From Streptomyces sp. TLI_235 (GTDB lineage Bacteria; Actinomycetota; Actinomycetes; Streptomycetales; Streptomycetaceae), in the NCBI GenBank assembly GCA_002300355.1, contig NSGV01000006.1, positions 33,096 to 97,095 of the forward strand: 64,000 bases of DNA, written 5' to 3'. This document shows, one piece after another, positions 34,392 through 42,744 of the stretch (positions are counted from its first letter, which is position 1; every line of letters starts with the position of its first letter). The translations under genes were made by a program, and so were the position numbers. The notes under the pieces were generated by a model that saw only the letters and a list, made by a program, of their open reading frames with translations, did not search any database and had not been told where the DNA came from.

Positions 34392-35768
34392 TACTGCAAT
34401 CACAGTTATGGGTGGGCTTGTTGTGATTGAGTGGGCTCGTGTCTGTGGATTTTGGGGTGGGTCAGGTTGAGGCCTGGCGTGGGGTTCTGGCGGGGTTGCA
34501 TGCGCGGTTCGCGTCGCGGTTTGCCAGGTCGGAGCCGCGTGGGCGGGCACTGGAGTACATGGCGGGGCTGATGGCGCCGTTGGAGCGGAAGAACGGCTGG
34601 TCGCTGGCGGAACGCGCTGGTGAGGGACATCCGATCGGAATGCAGCGTCTGCTGGGCGAGGCGGACTGGGACGCCGACGGGGTGCGTGACGACGTCCGCG
34701 ACTTCGTCGTCGAGCGCATCGGCGACAAGGCTGCGGTGCTGATCGGTGACGACACCGGGTTCCTGAAGAAGGGCGTCCGTTCGGCCGGGGTGCAGCGCCA
34801 ATATTCCGGCACCGCCGGCCGCACGGAGAACTGCCAGATCGGCACGTTTCTTGCCTACGCCTCGCCGAAGGGGCGGGCGTTGATCGATCGCGAGCTGTAC
34901 CTGCCGGCCTCGTGGACGGACGACCGGGGACGGTGCCGGGCGGCCGGTGTTCCGGACGAGGTGCCGTTCGCCACGAAGATCGAACACTTCCAGGCGATGC
35001 TCCAGCGGGCCCTCGACGCCGAGGTGCCGTTCGCGTGGGTGACCGCCGACGAGGCGTACGGACAGGTCAAGCGCCTGCGGTACTGGATGGAACAACGGTC
35101 GGTGGCGCACGTGCTGGCGACCAAGGTCAACGACACCGTCATCACTGTCCGCGGCGGCGATACCCGGGTCGACGCCCTGGTCGCGGGGCTGCCCCGGCAG
35201 GCGTGGAAGCGCCTGTCCGCCGGGGCTGGCTCGCACGGTCAAAGGCTCTACGACTGGGCCCGTGTCCCGATTCGGATCTGGTGGGAGAACGGCTTCGGTC
35301 ACTGGGTCCTCGCCCGCCGGAGCGTTACCGACCCCACCGAGATCGCCTACTACGTTTGCTACGGCCCGGCCGGTACCCGCCTGAAGGACCTGGCCACGGT
35401 GGCCGGCGCGAGATGGGCGGTGGAGGAATGTTTCCAGGCCGCGAAGAACGAGTGCGGCCTGGACCACTACCAGGTCCGTCGCTACGACGCCTGGTACCGC
35501 CACATCACCCTGTCCATGGCCACCCTCGCCGCCCTGACCGCCATCCGCGCACAAGAGCTGCCAAAGGGGGCTGCGATCTCGGACAAACCGGCCTGATACC
35601 CCTGTCCGTCGCGGAGATCCGCCGCCTCATCGGCTTCCTCTTACGCCCGCAAAACCTCACGCCGGCACACCATCTGCACTGGTCGTGGTGGAGACGGCGC
35701 AGCCAGATGCGCGCACGCCACAGTCACTACAAACGCCGAGGCCAGATCCCGTAACTGTGATTGCAGTA
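34392..35768. mobile_element. IS701-family-type insertion sequence with TIRs and CTAG duplication
   Basis: A 1377-bp element has perfect inverted ends TACTGCAATCACAGTTA (34392-34408) and TAACTGTGATTGCAGTA (35752-35768). It is flanked on both sides by CTAG (34388-34391, 35769-35772), matching the 4-bp CTAG-like target duplication known for IS701-group elements. It carries one intact transposase gene and sits inside the IS3 remnant, so it is the younger insertion. Confidence 0.88.
34439..35596 (+). CDS. IS701-family-type transposase
   Basis: About 385 residues from GTG 34439 (TTG 34427 also in frame). Catalytic segments are VLIGDDTGFLKKG (first Asp), FAWVTADEAYGQVKRLRYW (second Asp) and WAVEECFQAAKNECGLDHYQ (Glu), as in IS701/IS4-related DDE transposases. 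Residues such as LEYMAGLMAPLERKNGW in the N-terminal region are family-typical. The gene is intact and fills the IS; it probably can still mobilise the element. Confidence 0.88.
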   Translation: MSVDFGVGQVEAWRGVLAGLHARFASRFARSEPRGRALEYMAGLMAPLERKNGWSLAERAGEGHPIGMQRLLGEADWDADGVRDDVRDFVVERIGDKAAVLIGDDTGFLKKGVRSAGVQRQYSGTAGRTENCQIGTFLAYASPKGRALIDRELYLPASWTDDRGRCRAAGVPDEVPFATKIEHFQAMLQRALDAEVPFAWVTADEAYGQVKRLRYWMEQRSVAHVLATKVNDTVITVRGGDTRVDALVAGLPRQAWKRLSAGAGSHGQRLYDWARVPIRIWWENGFGHWVLARRSVTDPTEIAYYVCYGPAGTRLKDLATVAGARWAVEECFQAAKNECGLDHYQVRRYDAWYRHITLSMATLAALTAIRAQELPKGAAISDKPA

Positions 35769-35979
35769 CTAGGTCGGGATGTAGGTGATGTCGCCGCACC
35801 GGCGCGTATCGACGGCTACTGCCCGGCCCCGAGCTGGCGGGCCCCTTTGGTTTTGGGCGGGCCCAATTTGCAGCCGGTGGCGGGTCGTTCCGACCTTGAT
35901 CCGTAGTACGGTCACAGACCCGCTGACGTGTGAAGACAGAGGAGATTGGTTTCGTGCCCGGAGCTGTGGCCTCCCCATG

Positions 35980-37299
35980 ATGATCAGTCAGAGCGACGCC
36001 AGGGGGCAGGTACTGCTGCTGGCGGCCACACCACGCCAAAGCCGTCATGGGCTGCTCGACACCGAACTGGGAGCGAGCGTCATCGGGGCAGTGCCGCCGC
36101 GGGCGCTGCTGCCTGGCTGGGTCGGACCGGTGGACGTTGTACAGCTGGTGCACCCGGGAGAACCTCAGGCTGTGCTCGCCCGCATCCGCGCGGCGGCCGC
36201 CGCCGGGGGCCCGGTACTGATCTACATATGCGGCCGGCTGAGCAGGGACCCTCGCCAACGACAGGTGCACATCGCTTTGGCCCGCACCACCGACAGCACC
36301 GTCCGGTACACGGCGCTGCCCTGGTCGTGGGTCTTCCAGGCTCTGGCTGGACGCTCACCCGGCGCCACAGCAGTGGTTCTGGACGTCCTTGCCGACCCGT
36401 CCTGGGTGCCCATGAGTGATGCCGATCTGCAGTTGCCCCCGCAGGTCGCGCGGTGCGGAGTGGTGTCGCCGTCGGCTCGGCGCGGCCAGTTACAGGTGCC
36501 TGCGTACACCCAAGCACTCGCTCGGATACTGAGTACGGGTCCGGACGGAGTGAACCTGCGCGAGCTTCACCACCTCGCTGCCAGCCAGGCCCAGCTGCCG
36601 GAAGGCACCGTTGTGCTGTCCCCGCCGCAGCCCGTCGAGCCGCCCATGGCCTGCCCGTCGCAGCCGCCGACGTCCCTGTCGGCCGTACTGCCCCCAGCGC
36701 CTGCCACTGTCGAGCCGGCCATCGACCTGCGCCCGGCCATCGGTGAGGCGCTGCGAGCGGGTCATCATCATGCGGCGGCTGAGCTCGCGGCTCACTGGGA
36801 GAGTGCCGTCCTCCGCTCCGCAGGCCGCGGCTCGCCTGCGATGGGAGACGTGTTGGAGGTGCAGGCAGCCACGGCTGCCGCGGCCGGTGTCGCCGTGCGG
36901 GCCGCCGAGCGGTGGATCGCCACGGCCGAGCACCGCCTGTATTGGACCGATCCCCGTGACCGGGCCGTTCAGCTCGCCGCTCGGAACGCTCTGCACTGCT
37001 GGCAGAAGCTGGACGATGACGAGCCGGAGTGGGCGGAGCTGGGCAGACGGCTCACCGAGGTGCTGCATGCTGTCGGACGGGCGTCTGCCGCGGCGGCCGC
37101 CAAGAAGCGGCTGACCGACCTGCAGGACCTGCCTACAGCCTGCTCGTCTCAGGGCGTCTGCCTGGCTCTGCACGCGGCCGTGGGCCGGCTGCGCTCCGGC
37201 GTGGAGGGAGCCGGTGATGGAGGCCTCGTACAGGACGTAGCGCAGGATGTACGCAGAACGCGGCCTGTTCCCGCCCAGCGCGGTGAGGACGTCGTCTAG
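35980..37299 (+). CDS. caspase-fold-like protein without catalytic residues, helical C-terminus
   Basis: A protein of about 439 residues from ATG 35980 (or 35977). The N-terminal part resembles the bacterial caspase (C14-like) fold. GPVLIYICGRLSRDPRQ stands where these proteins usually have a strand ending in the catalytic His, and TAVVLDVLADPSW stands where they have VVLD plus the catalytic Cys. Between them lie HIALARTTDSTVRYTALPWS and WVFQALAG. Both catalytic positions appear substituted, so it would be a pseudo-enzyme. The C-terminal half is Ala-rich and TPR-like (AERWIATAEHRLYWTDPRDR). The fold call is inference. Confidence 0.55.
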   Translation: MISQSDARGQVLLLAATPRQSRHGLLDTELGASVIGAVPPRALLPGWVGPVDVVQLVHPGEPQAVLARIRAAAAAGGPVLIYICGRLSRDPRQRQVHIALARTTDSTVRYTALPWSWVFQALAGRSPGATAVVLDVLADPSWVPMSDADLQLPPQVARCGVVSPSARRGQLQVPAYTQALARILSTGPDGVNLRELHHLAASQAQLPEGTVVLSPPQPVEPPMACPSQPPTSLSAVLPPAPATVEPAIDLRPAIGEALRAGHHHAAAELAAHWESAVLRSAGRGSPAMGDVLEVQAATAAAAGVAVRAAERWIATAEHRLYWTDPRDRAVQLAARNALHCWQKLDDDEPEWAELGRRLTEVLHAVGRASAAAAAKKRLTDLQDLPTACSSQGVCLALHAAVGRLRSGVEGAGDGGLVQDVAQDVRRTRPVPAQRGEDVV

Positions 37300-37559
37300 G
37301 CGGTGCGCGCCAGTTCTGCTGTGGGACGGGGCTGCTTGATCATGGGGCCGCTGCGTCCTACGCGCCGGAACCGATCGTCAACAGCGGGTTCATGGCGGAC
37401 TCGCAGACACCGCACCGCATGCCCACGGATCGCGGATCTCCAAACCCCCCAGCCACTCTCGGCGACGGGTGAAAACTGACCGCTGAACGGCGGATCAACG
37501 GTGACCCACCTCGCGATCGTCTGATCATCCTGATCTTCATTGAGGGTCAGGAGGAGAGG

Positions 37560-38828
37560 GTGATTTCCGTGGAGGACTGGGCTGAGATCCGTCGGCTGCA
37601 CCGGGCCGAGCACCTGCCGATCCGGGCGATCGCCCGGCACCTGGGCATCTCGAAGAACACGGTGAAGCGGGCCCTGGCCACCGACCGGCCGCCGGTCTAC
37701 CAGCGCCCGCTGAAGGGATCGGCGGTGGACGCGGTCGAGCCGGCCATCCGCGAGCTGCTGAAGCAGACCCCGACGATGCCCGCGACCGTCATCGCCGAGC
37801 GGATCGGGTGGGAGCGCGGGATGACGATCCTCAAGGAACGCGTGCGCGAGCTGCGGCCGGCCTATCTCCCGGTGGACCCCGTCTCGCGGACGCTCTATGA
37901 GCCCGGCGGGCTCGCGCAGTGCGACCTGTGGTTTCCCGCCGTGGACATCCCGCTCGGCTACGGCCAGTGCGGACGGCCCCCGGTGCTGGTCATCGTGTCC
38001 GGGTATTCGCGGGTGATCACCGCCCGGATGCTGCCCTCCCGGCAGAGTGGCGACCTGATCGACGGCCACTGGCGCCTGCTCGCCGACGGCTGGGGAGCGG
38101 TCCCGAAGACACTGGTCTGGGACAACGAGGCCGGAGTCGGCAAAGGTCGTCTGACCAGTGAGTTCGCCGCGTTCGCCGGCCTGCTCGCGGTCAAGGTCCA
38201 CCTCTGTCGGCCCCGAGATCCGGAGGCGAAGGGCCTGGTCGAGCGGGCCAACGGCTACCTGGAGACGAGTTTCCTGCCCGGCCGTGTCTTCACGGGCCCC
38301 GACGACTTCAACACCCAGCTGACGGCCTGGCTGCAGATCGCCAACCGCCGGCAGCACCGCTCGATCGGCGCCCGCCCGGTGGACCGCTGGGAGGCCGACC
38401 GCGCCGCGATGCTGCAGGTCCCGCCCGTCTCACCGCCGCACTGGTGGCGTTTCCACACCCGCATCGGCCGCGACCACTACATCCGCGTCGACACCAACGA
38501 CTACTCGGTCCATCCCCGTGCCATCGGCCACCGCGTCATGGTCCGTGCCGACACCGAGGAGATCACCGTCACCGCCGGCAACGACATCGTGGCCCGCCAC
38601 AGCCGTTGCTGGGCCAGACACCAGACCCTGACCGATCCCGAGCACGCCGCCGCGGCCAACGTCATGCGCGGCGAGGTCATCCACCAGCAGGCCGCCCGCG
38701 CGCATGCCGCCCGCGCCGCGCTCCTGGCCCCGGACAGTCTCGGCATCGAGGTCGAACAGCGCGAACTGGGCTCCTATGACCGCATGTTCACCCTCATCGA
38801 AGGCGGCGCCGGCAAGGAGGACACCTGA
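37560..38828 (+). CDS. istA: IS21 transposase IstA
   Basis: A 422-residue protein from GTG 37560 after AGGAGGAGAG. An N-terminal helix-turn-helix (IRAIARHLGISKNTVKRALA) is followed by a DDE core with AQCDLWFPAVDIPLG, TLVWDNEAGVGKG and EAKGLVERANGYLETSF. The C-terminal part (HYIRVDTNDYSVHPRAIG) is also family-typical. It is the strand-transfer enzyme of the IS21 and is intact. Its last base overlaps the istB ATG region, as usual. Confidence 0.92.
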   Translation: MISVEDWAEIRRLHRAEHLPIRAIARHLGISKNTVKRALATDRPPVYQRPLKGSAVDAVEPAIRELLKQTPTMPATVIAERIGWERGMTILKERVRELRPAYLPVDPVSRTLYEPGGLAQCDLWFPAVDIPLGYGQCGRPPVLVIVSGYSRVITARMLPSRQSGDLIDGHWRLLADGWGAVPKTLVWDNEAGVGKGRLTSEFAAFAGLLAVKVHLCRPRDPEAKGLVERANGYLETSFLPGRVFTGPDDFNTQLTAWLQIANRRQHRSIGARPVDRWEADRAAMLQVPPVSPPHWWRFHTRIGRDHYIRVDTNDYSVHPRAIGHRVMVRADTEEITVTAGNDIVARHSRCWARHQTLTDPEHAAAANVMRGEVIHQQAARAHAARAALLAPDSLGIEVEQRELGSYDRMFTLIEGGAGKEDT

Positions 38829-41212
38829 TGGCCCGCACTGCTTCGAACACTACGGCCGGCACGACGAAGCCGGACGGACAGACGTCCCACACCGGCCGGC
38901 AGACCGCCGCCGACCTGGCGTTCCTCGCCCGCGCGATGAAGGCTCCCGCGCTGCTGGACGCCGCCGAGCGCCTGGCGGAGCGCGCCCGCACCGAGTCCTG
39001 GACCCACACCGAGTACCTGGTCGCCTGCCTGCAGCGCGAGGTCTCCGCCCGTGACAGCCACGGCGGCGAGGGCCGCATCCGCGCCGCCCGCTTCCCCGCG
39101 ATCAAGACCATCGAGGAACTCGATGTCGCCCATCTGCGGGGCATGACGCGCCAACAGCTCGGTCACCTGGGAACATTGGACTTCATAGCGGCCAGGGAGA
39201 ACGCCGTTTTTCTGGGGCCGCCAGGCACCGGCAAGACGCACCTGGCCACCGGCCTCGCGGTGAGGGCCTGCCAGGCCGGCCACCGGGTCGCGTTCGCCAC
39301 CGCCGCCCAGTGGGTCGACCGCCTCGCCGCAGCCCACCAGGCCGGCCGGCTCCAGGAGGAGCTGGTCAAGCTCGGCCGCTACCCGCTGATCGTGATCGAC
39401 GAGGTCGGCTACATCCCGTTCGAGTCTGAGGCGGCGAACCTGTTCTTCCAGCTCGTCTCGAACAGATACGAGAGAGCCAGCGTGATCGTCACCTCGAACA
39501 AGCCCTTCGGACGGTGGGGAGAGACCTTCGGCGACGAGACCGTCGCCGCCGCCATGATCGACCGGCTCGTCCACCACGCCGAGGTCCACACCACCAACGG
39601 AACGCAGACGGTCTTCGCTGGACGGTGTGGGACGGAGGGGGCTGGTCTCGGGTCGCGTGGGCTCGGCCGGTGGTTCGTCGAGCGGGATCCGTAGGCGGAT
39701 CTTCACTTGCCAGCCGCTCACCTCGATCTCTTCGACGGCCAGGCGGAGTAGGGCCTGCTGCTGCTCGAAGTCGAGGGCGTCGAGGCCTGCGAGTACACGT
39801 TGCGCGAAGTCGTCCAATCTGTGTTGCAGTTGGCCGGCCTGCGCGAGTTCGTGGCGGCGTGCGGTGAGTTCCCCCCGGCGCCGGGCCAGGTCGCTGCGGC
39901 GGTGTTCGAGGCCGGTGGCGCGACGCTGCAGCTCGGGCAGGTCGATCAGTGCGGCCTGGTAGAGGTCGGCCAGTCGGCCGCGCTCGGCCTGGGCGGCGGT
40001 GAGCTTGCGGTCGAGACCTGCCAGTTCGCGGTCCAGCAGCTCGGCGTTGCCGGCCCGCTCCGCGGTGGCCTGCTCGCCGGCCAGGAGGACGTCGGGACGC
40101 AGGAGGGCCTGGCGGACCTCGCTGAAGACGAAGGCGTCCAGTGCGTCGGCTCGGATGTTGCGTTCGGGGCAGCGGCGGTCGCTGCCGCCGGCGCGGATCG
40201 GGTCGTGGTTGCGGCAGTGGTAGTAGCGGTGCCAGGTGCCGTTGCGCCCGCGCATCTTGTGGCAGTTGGTGCCCACGTGGCAGGAGCCGCACTTCACCAG
40301 GCCGCGCAGCAGCCACTGGCCGGGCTCGGTGCGGCGGGGGCTCCACTGGCTGTTGTCGTAGGTGACCCGGCTGACAGCGGCGAAGGTCTCCTCGGAGACG
40401 ATGGCGGGCACCGCGATGGCGATCCACTCCTCGCGGGGCCGGGGGATCTGCCGGTGGCGGTGTCCTGGCTTGGGGTTGGGGACCGCCTCGGTGCGGTTGA
40501 AGTAGACCCGGCCGATGTAGGCCTCGTTGTGCAGGAGGCGGCCCAGGGTGGATGTGCCCCAGGTGCCGTTGCCGCTCCTGGGGGTGGGGACCTGGTCCGC
40601 GGCCAGGCCGCGGGCGATCTGCCGCATCGACAGGCCCCGCTCGGTGTAGTCGCGGAAGATCCGTCGCACCACCGCCGCCTCCGGCTCGAAGACCTCCAGG
40701 TGCGCGGGCAGCTCGTGGTCGCGCGGGATCCGCCGGTAGCCGTAGGGCGCCCGCCAGGACAACACCTCACCGGCCCGGGAGCGGAAGAGCTTGCCGCGCC
40801 GGTACCGCTCGGCGATCTTCGCCCGCTCGTACTCGGCGATCACTCCCTGGATCTGGGTCAACAAGGTGGCCTGCGGATCGTCTGTGATCGGCGGCGCATC
40901 GGTGAAGCACACCTTCACCCGCAGGCGGGCCAGTTCGTCCAGGACGACGACCTGGTAGGCGTAGACGCGGGCCAGCCGGTCCGGGGACAGGCACCACACC
41001 CGGGCGAACAGGCCCGCCTCGGCGGCGTCCCGTAGTGCATCCAGACCGGGTCGGTCCAGTCGGGCGCCCGAGCAGCCGTCGTCGGTGAACTCCGCGACCA
41101 GGTCGTCGCCCTCAGCCGCGACCCGCTCTCGCAGCACGGCCAGTTGGGAGCCGATTGTGCCGCGGGCCTGCTGGCCCTCGGTGGACACCCGCGCGTAGAG
41201 CGCCGCCCTCAC
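38774..41212 (-). CDS. large serine recombinase with runaway C-terminus
   Basis: Starts at GTG 41212, coupled by GTGA overlap to the upstream gene. VRAALYARVSTEGQQARGTI carries the nucleophile Ser10; resolvase-type motifs LSPDRLARVYAYQVVVLDEL and AEYERAKIAERYRRG follow. Next come the recombinase domain (APYGYRRIP, STLGRLLHNEAYIGRVYF), a zinc ribbon with KCGSCHVGTNCHK, and a coiled coil. The expected C-terminus is near SSEDRLRS at about 39605, at the element end. No stop follows, and the frame runs antisense through istB to 38774, adding about 275 residues of non-native sequence. Confidence 0.85.
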   Translation of the reverse strand: MRAALYARVSTEGQQARGTIGSQLAVLRERVAAEGDDLVAEFTDDGCSGARLDRPGLDALRDAAEAGLFARVWCLSPDRLARVYAYQVVVLDELARLRVKVCFTDAPPITDDPQATLLTQIQGVIAEYERAKIAERYRRGKLFRSRAGEVLSWRAPYGYRRIPRDHELPAHLEVFEPEAAVVRRIFRDYTERGLSMRQIARGLAADQVPTPRSGNGTWGTSTLGRLLHNEAYIGRVYFNRTEAVPNPKPGHRHRQIPRPREEWIAIAVPAIVSEETFAAVSRVTYDNSQWSPRRTEPGQWLLRGLVKCGSCHVGTNCHKMRGRNGTWHRYYHCRNHDPIRAGGSDRRCPERNIRADALDAFVFSEVRQALLRPDVLLAGEQATAERAGNAELLDRELAGLDRKLTAAQAERGRLADLYQAALIDLPELQRRATGLEHRRSDLARRRGELTARRHELAQAGQLQHRLDDFAQRVLAGLDALDFEQQQALLRLAVEEIEVSGWQVKIRLRIPLDEPPAEPTRPETSPLRPTPSSEDRLRSVGGVDLGVVDEPVDHGGGDGLVAEGLSPPSEGLVRGDDHAGSLVSVRDELEEQVRRLRLERDVADLVDHDQRVAAELDQLLLEPAGLVGCGEAVDPLGGGGERDPVAGLAGPHREAGGQVRLAGAWRPQKNGVLPGRYEVQCSQVTELLARHAPQMGDIEFLDGLDRGEAGGADAALAAVAVTGGDLALQAGDQVLGVGPGLGAGALRQALGGVQQRGSLHRAGEERQVGGGLPAGVGRLSVRLRRAGRSVRSSAGHQVSSLPAPPSMRVNMRS
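39593..39606 (+). repeat. left terminal inverted repeat of the recombinase element
   Basis: ACCAACGGAACGCA; perfect inverted partner at 42269-42282. It lies just inside the broken istB frame. Confidence 0.8.
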
Positions 41213-41550
41213 CGCGCCCACCGCCCCGACCCGTCGCTCCGGCCGGCATCGAGTCGACCGGCCGCCTCCAGCAGCACCGCGACGACCGCGGCGAGAGTAT
41301 CCAGGCGCGGATCGTGGTGCGGACTCCACGCGGGCCGCCGGGCGCCCACCAGCTCGGCCTGCAACGCACACTCTCCGTGAGGCCAGACAATCAGGCCGGC
41401 CAGCCCGCGGCGTGCGAAGCGGGTTGCAGCCAGCGAGGACGGCGGCCGCCCGTGCTCGATCACGTGCGCCCGCAGCAGCTCGTACTCGGCCTGCGCAGGC
41501 TCGCCGGGCAGGAGGAACCAACCGCACTGCGCGGGCCAGGAGGGGCTCAT
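41209..41550 (-). CDS. 113-residue protein of the recombinase element
   Basis: ATG 41550 overlaps the stop of the preceding gene and its own TGA overlaps the recombinase GTG, so all three are translationally coupled. The N-terminal half (FLLPGEPAQAEYELLRAHVI, then SSLAATRFARRGLAGLI) aligns by eye with the HTH-like half of the neighbouring 142-residue protein (FFLAQDKVQVKYEMLRAHAV). The two are probably paralogues. It may bind element ends as an accessory factor; this is inference. Confidence 0.7.
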   Translation of the reverse strand: MSPSWPAQCGWFLLPGEPAQAEYELLRAHVIEHGRPPSSLAATRFARRGLAGLIVWPHGECALQAELVGARRPAWSPHHDPRLDTLAAVVAVLLEAAGRLDAGRSDGSGRWAR

Positions 41551-41975
41551 CGCCGCCGGATCCGTTCCACTGTGCGGCGGTGCAGCAGCACCCCGAACCG
41601 CCGTTCCACCTCGCCGGCCAGCACCGCGCCGGAGGCCTCCGGCGCCGCGGCGCGCAGGAACTCGGCGATGTCCTCGGTGACCTTCAGCGGGCCGCGCCGT
41701 CCGGGCCTCCCGTCCATCAGACCGGTCATGCCCGTCTCCTCGAACGCCGTCTTGACCAGGTAGAACCCGGACCGCGAGTAGCCGTGGGCCGCCGCGGCAG
41801 CACTCGCGCTCCAGTCCTCGACCGCATGCGCGCGCAGCATCTCGTACTTGACCTGGACCTTGTCCTGGGCGAGGAAGAACCCGCCACTGCGGAACAGCGG
41901 CGCGCTGACCGTGTGCGCCTGCGGGTGCATCAGCCCCGACGCTTCCAGGACCTTCAGCCTCGTCAACTCGCTCAT
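41547..41975 (-). CDS. 142-residue helix-turn-helix protein of the recombinase element
   Basis: From ATG 41975. Contains QVKYEMLRAHAVEDWSASAA, AAAHGYSRSGFYLVKTAFEE and GMTGLMDGRPGRRGP, a homeodomain-like helix-turn-helix as found at the N-terminus of many transposases, here without a catalytic core. The C-terminal part (EDIAEFLRAAAPEASGAVLA, EVERRFGVLLHRRTVERIRR) looks like a second HTH. It is the first gene of the element operon and may act as a DNA-binding partner or repressor. Confidence 0.75.
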   Translation of the reverse strand: MSELTRLKVLEASGLMHPQAHTVSAPLFRSGGFFLAQDKVQVKYEMLRAHAVEDWSASAAAAAHGYSRSGFYLVKTAFEETGMTGLMDGRPGRRGPLKVTEDIAEFLRAAAPEASGAVLAGEVERRFGVLLHRRTVERIRRR

Positions 41976-42268
41976 CGCACCAGCCTCCTACCGCGGACGG
42001 TAGGACGGCCGTCCCCGCGTGTCGACAGTTTCCCGCCGCATGCTCCCAATGCGCCCCATCGGCCGACGGCGCACGCCCCGCAGTTGAGGGGAAACGCCCC
42101 CTCGCAGGGCTCTTCGACGGCATAGCCCGCTGGACAGGGCGGTGACGATCACTGCACATCGGGGACTCCCTCCACAATGGGCCGACGCAGGCGTCGGCGG
42201 TGGTCAGGGTGCAGATACAGACCTTCCACCGGCCCGCCGGAGTCCAGGGTGACCGTCAGATACAGCTT

Positions 42269-42282
42269 TGCGTTCCGTTGGT
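42269..42282 (-). repeat. right terminal inverted repeat of the recombinase element
   Basis: TGCGTTCCGTTGGT, the exact inverse of 39593-39606. The istB tail begins directly after it. Confidence 0.8.
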
Positions 42283-42491
42283 GTCCCTCAAGGGCGAGTC
42301 CTACCGCATGCGGGGCCGCGAACTCGGTCGCGTCCCCACCACCGACAACGACTGAGCACGAGCACCGACGACGCGAGGGTCAGAACTCAACCGCCCAAAC
42401 TGGGTCACGGTTCAGCCGCCGCCGACAGCCACCGGCCTTCCACTCCGGGGCAACCGACAGCTCGTCCTGGTAGTAGGCCCGGGACTCGCCG

Positions 42492-42686
42492 ATGCAGGCC
42501 GCGCCGGGGGCCCTGGCCGCTCGGGCAGGCCTGCGGAAGCTGGCCGGGGACCGGGAAGGCGCCGAAGAACTCGCGTGGCGGCCCGCCGCCGGGCACTCTC
42601 GCGTCCCGACCGAACTGGCGCAGATCCGGGGGCGAGTCGGAGAAGGGCCCGGGACACTCGCCCTGCAGGCCGCCGATGCCGGATAA
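42492..42686 (+). pseudogene. fragment of a repeat protein (GDREGAE..AADAG type)
   Basis: Encodes LAARAGLRKLAGDREGAEEL and ends in LALQAADAG. These are the helical repeat units of long streptomycete TPR-like proteins in which GDREGAE and AADAG alternate. Only about two units remain between IS remnants, with no proper start, so it is a remnant. Confidence 0.55.
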
Positions 42687-42744
42687 CCAGCCCGCAAAAC
42701 TTCGCGGCCTTGCCCGTGAAGCGCCCACGGCGGCGACTCCCGCC

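Larger units (their letters stand above)
34050..35835 (-). pseudogene. decayed IS3-family transposase, split by an IS701-type insertion
   Basis: On the minus strand, RRCGDITYIPT (35773-35830) continues after the inserted IS as GWLDLVTVIDIVSRRVIGWA and, in another frame, VVFHPDRGCQYTSREFALLA and QCWDNALAELFFATLNREL. These are consecutive parts of an IS3-type orfB integrase core (D, D and E residues). N- and C-termini are missing and at least one frameshift is present. Rejoining the flanks gives a TAG stop at the CTAG target, so it was probably already inactive or was changed there. Confidence 0.75.
39593..42282. mobile_element. 2.7-kb serine-recombinase element with 14-bp terminal inverted repeats
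   Basis: ACCAACGGAACGCA at 39593-39606 is repeated inverted as TGCGTTCCGTTGGT at 42269-42282. Inside these lie three coupled minus-strand genes: two related HTH-like proteins and a large serine recombinase. Outside them lie the two halves of istB. The boundaries are therefore defined both by the repeats and by the interrupted gene. Extra bases CACACC beside the left repeat may belong to element or target. I know no named element of this layout. Confidence 0.8.
38828..42355 (+). pseudogene. istB: IS21 helper ATPase istB, split by an insertion
   Basis: From ATG 38828 the product has LGPPGTGKTHLATGLAV (Walker A), LIVIDEVGYIPF (Walker B) and ends in AMIDRLVHHAEV at about 39586. The tail VSLKGESYRMRGRELGRVPT with a TGA stop appears 2.7 kb later at 42281-42355, in the same direction. 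Fusing the two ends gives a normal IstB. The inserted DNA is a serine-recombinase element bounded by 14-bp inverted repeats. IstB would be needed for IS21 transposition, so the IS is now disabled. Confidence 0.88.
37450..42430. mobile_element. IS21-family element, interrupted by a serine-recombinase element
   Basis: Contains istA and istB in the usual overlapping order. The left end region carries GGTGACCCACC near 37500 and the right end region carries the related inverted GTGACCCAG motif near 42410, fitting the multiple terminal repeats of IS21 elements. Exact tips could not be fixed. The istB gene is cut at about 39592 and resumes at 42281. Confidence 0.75.
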
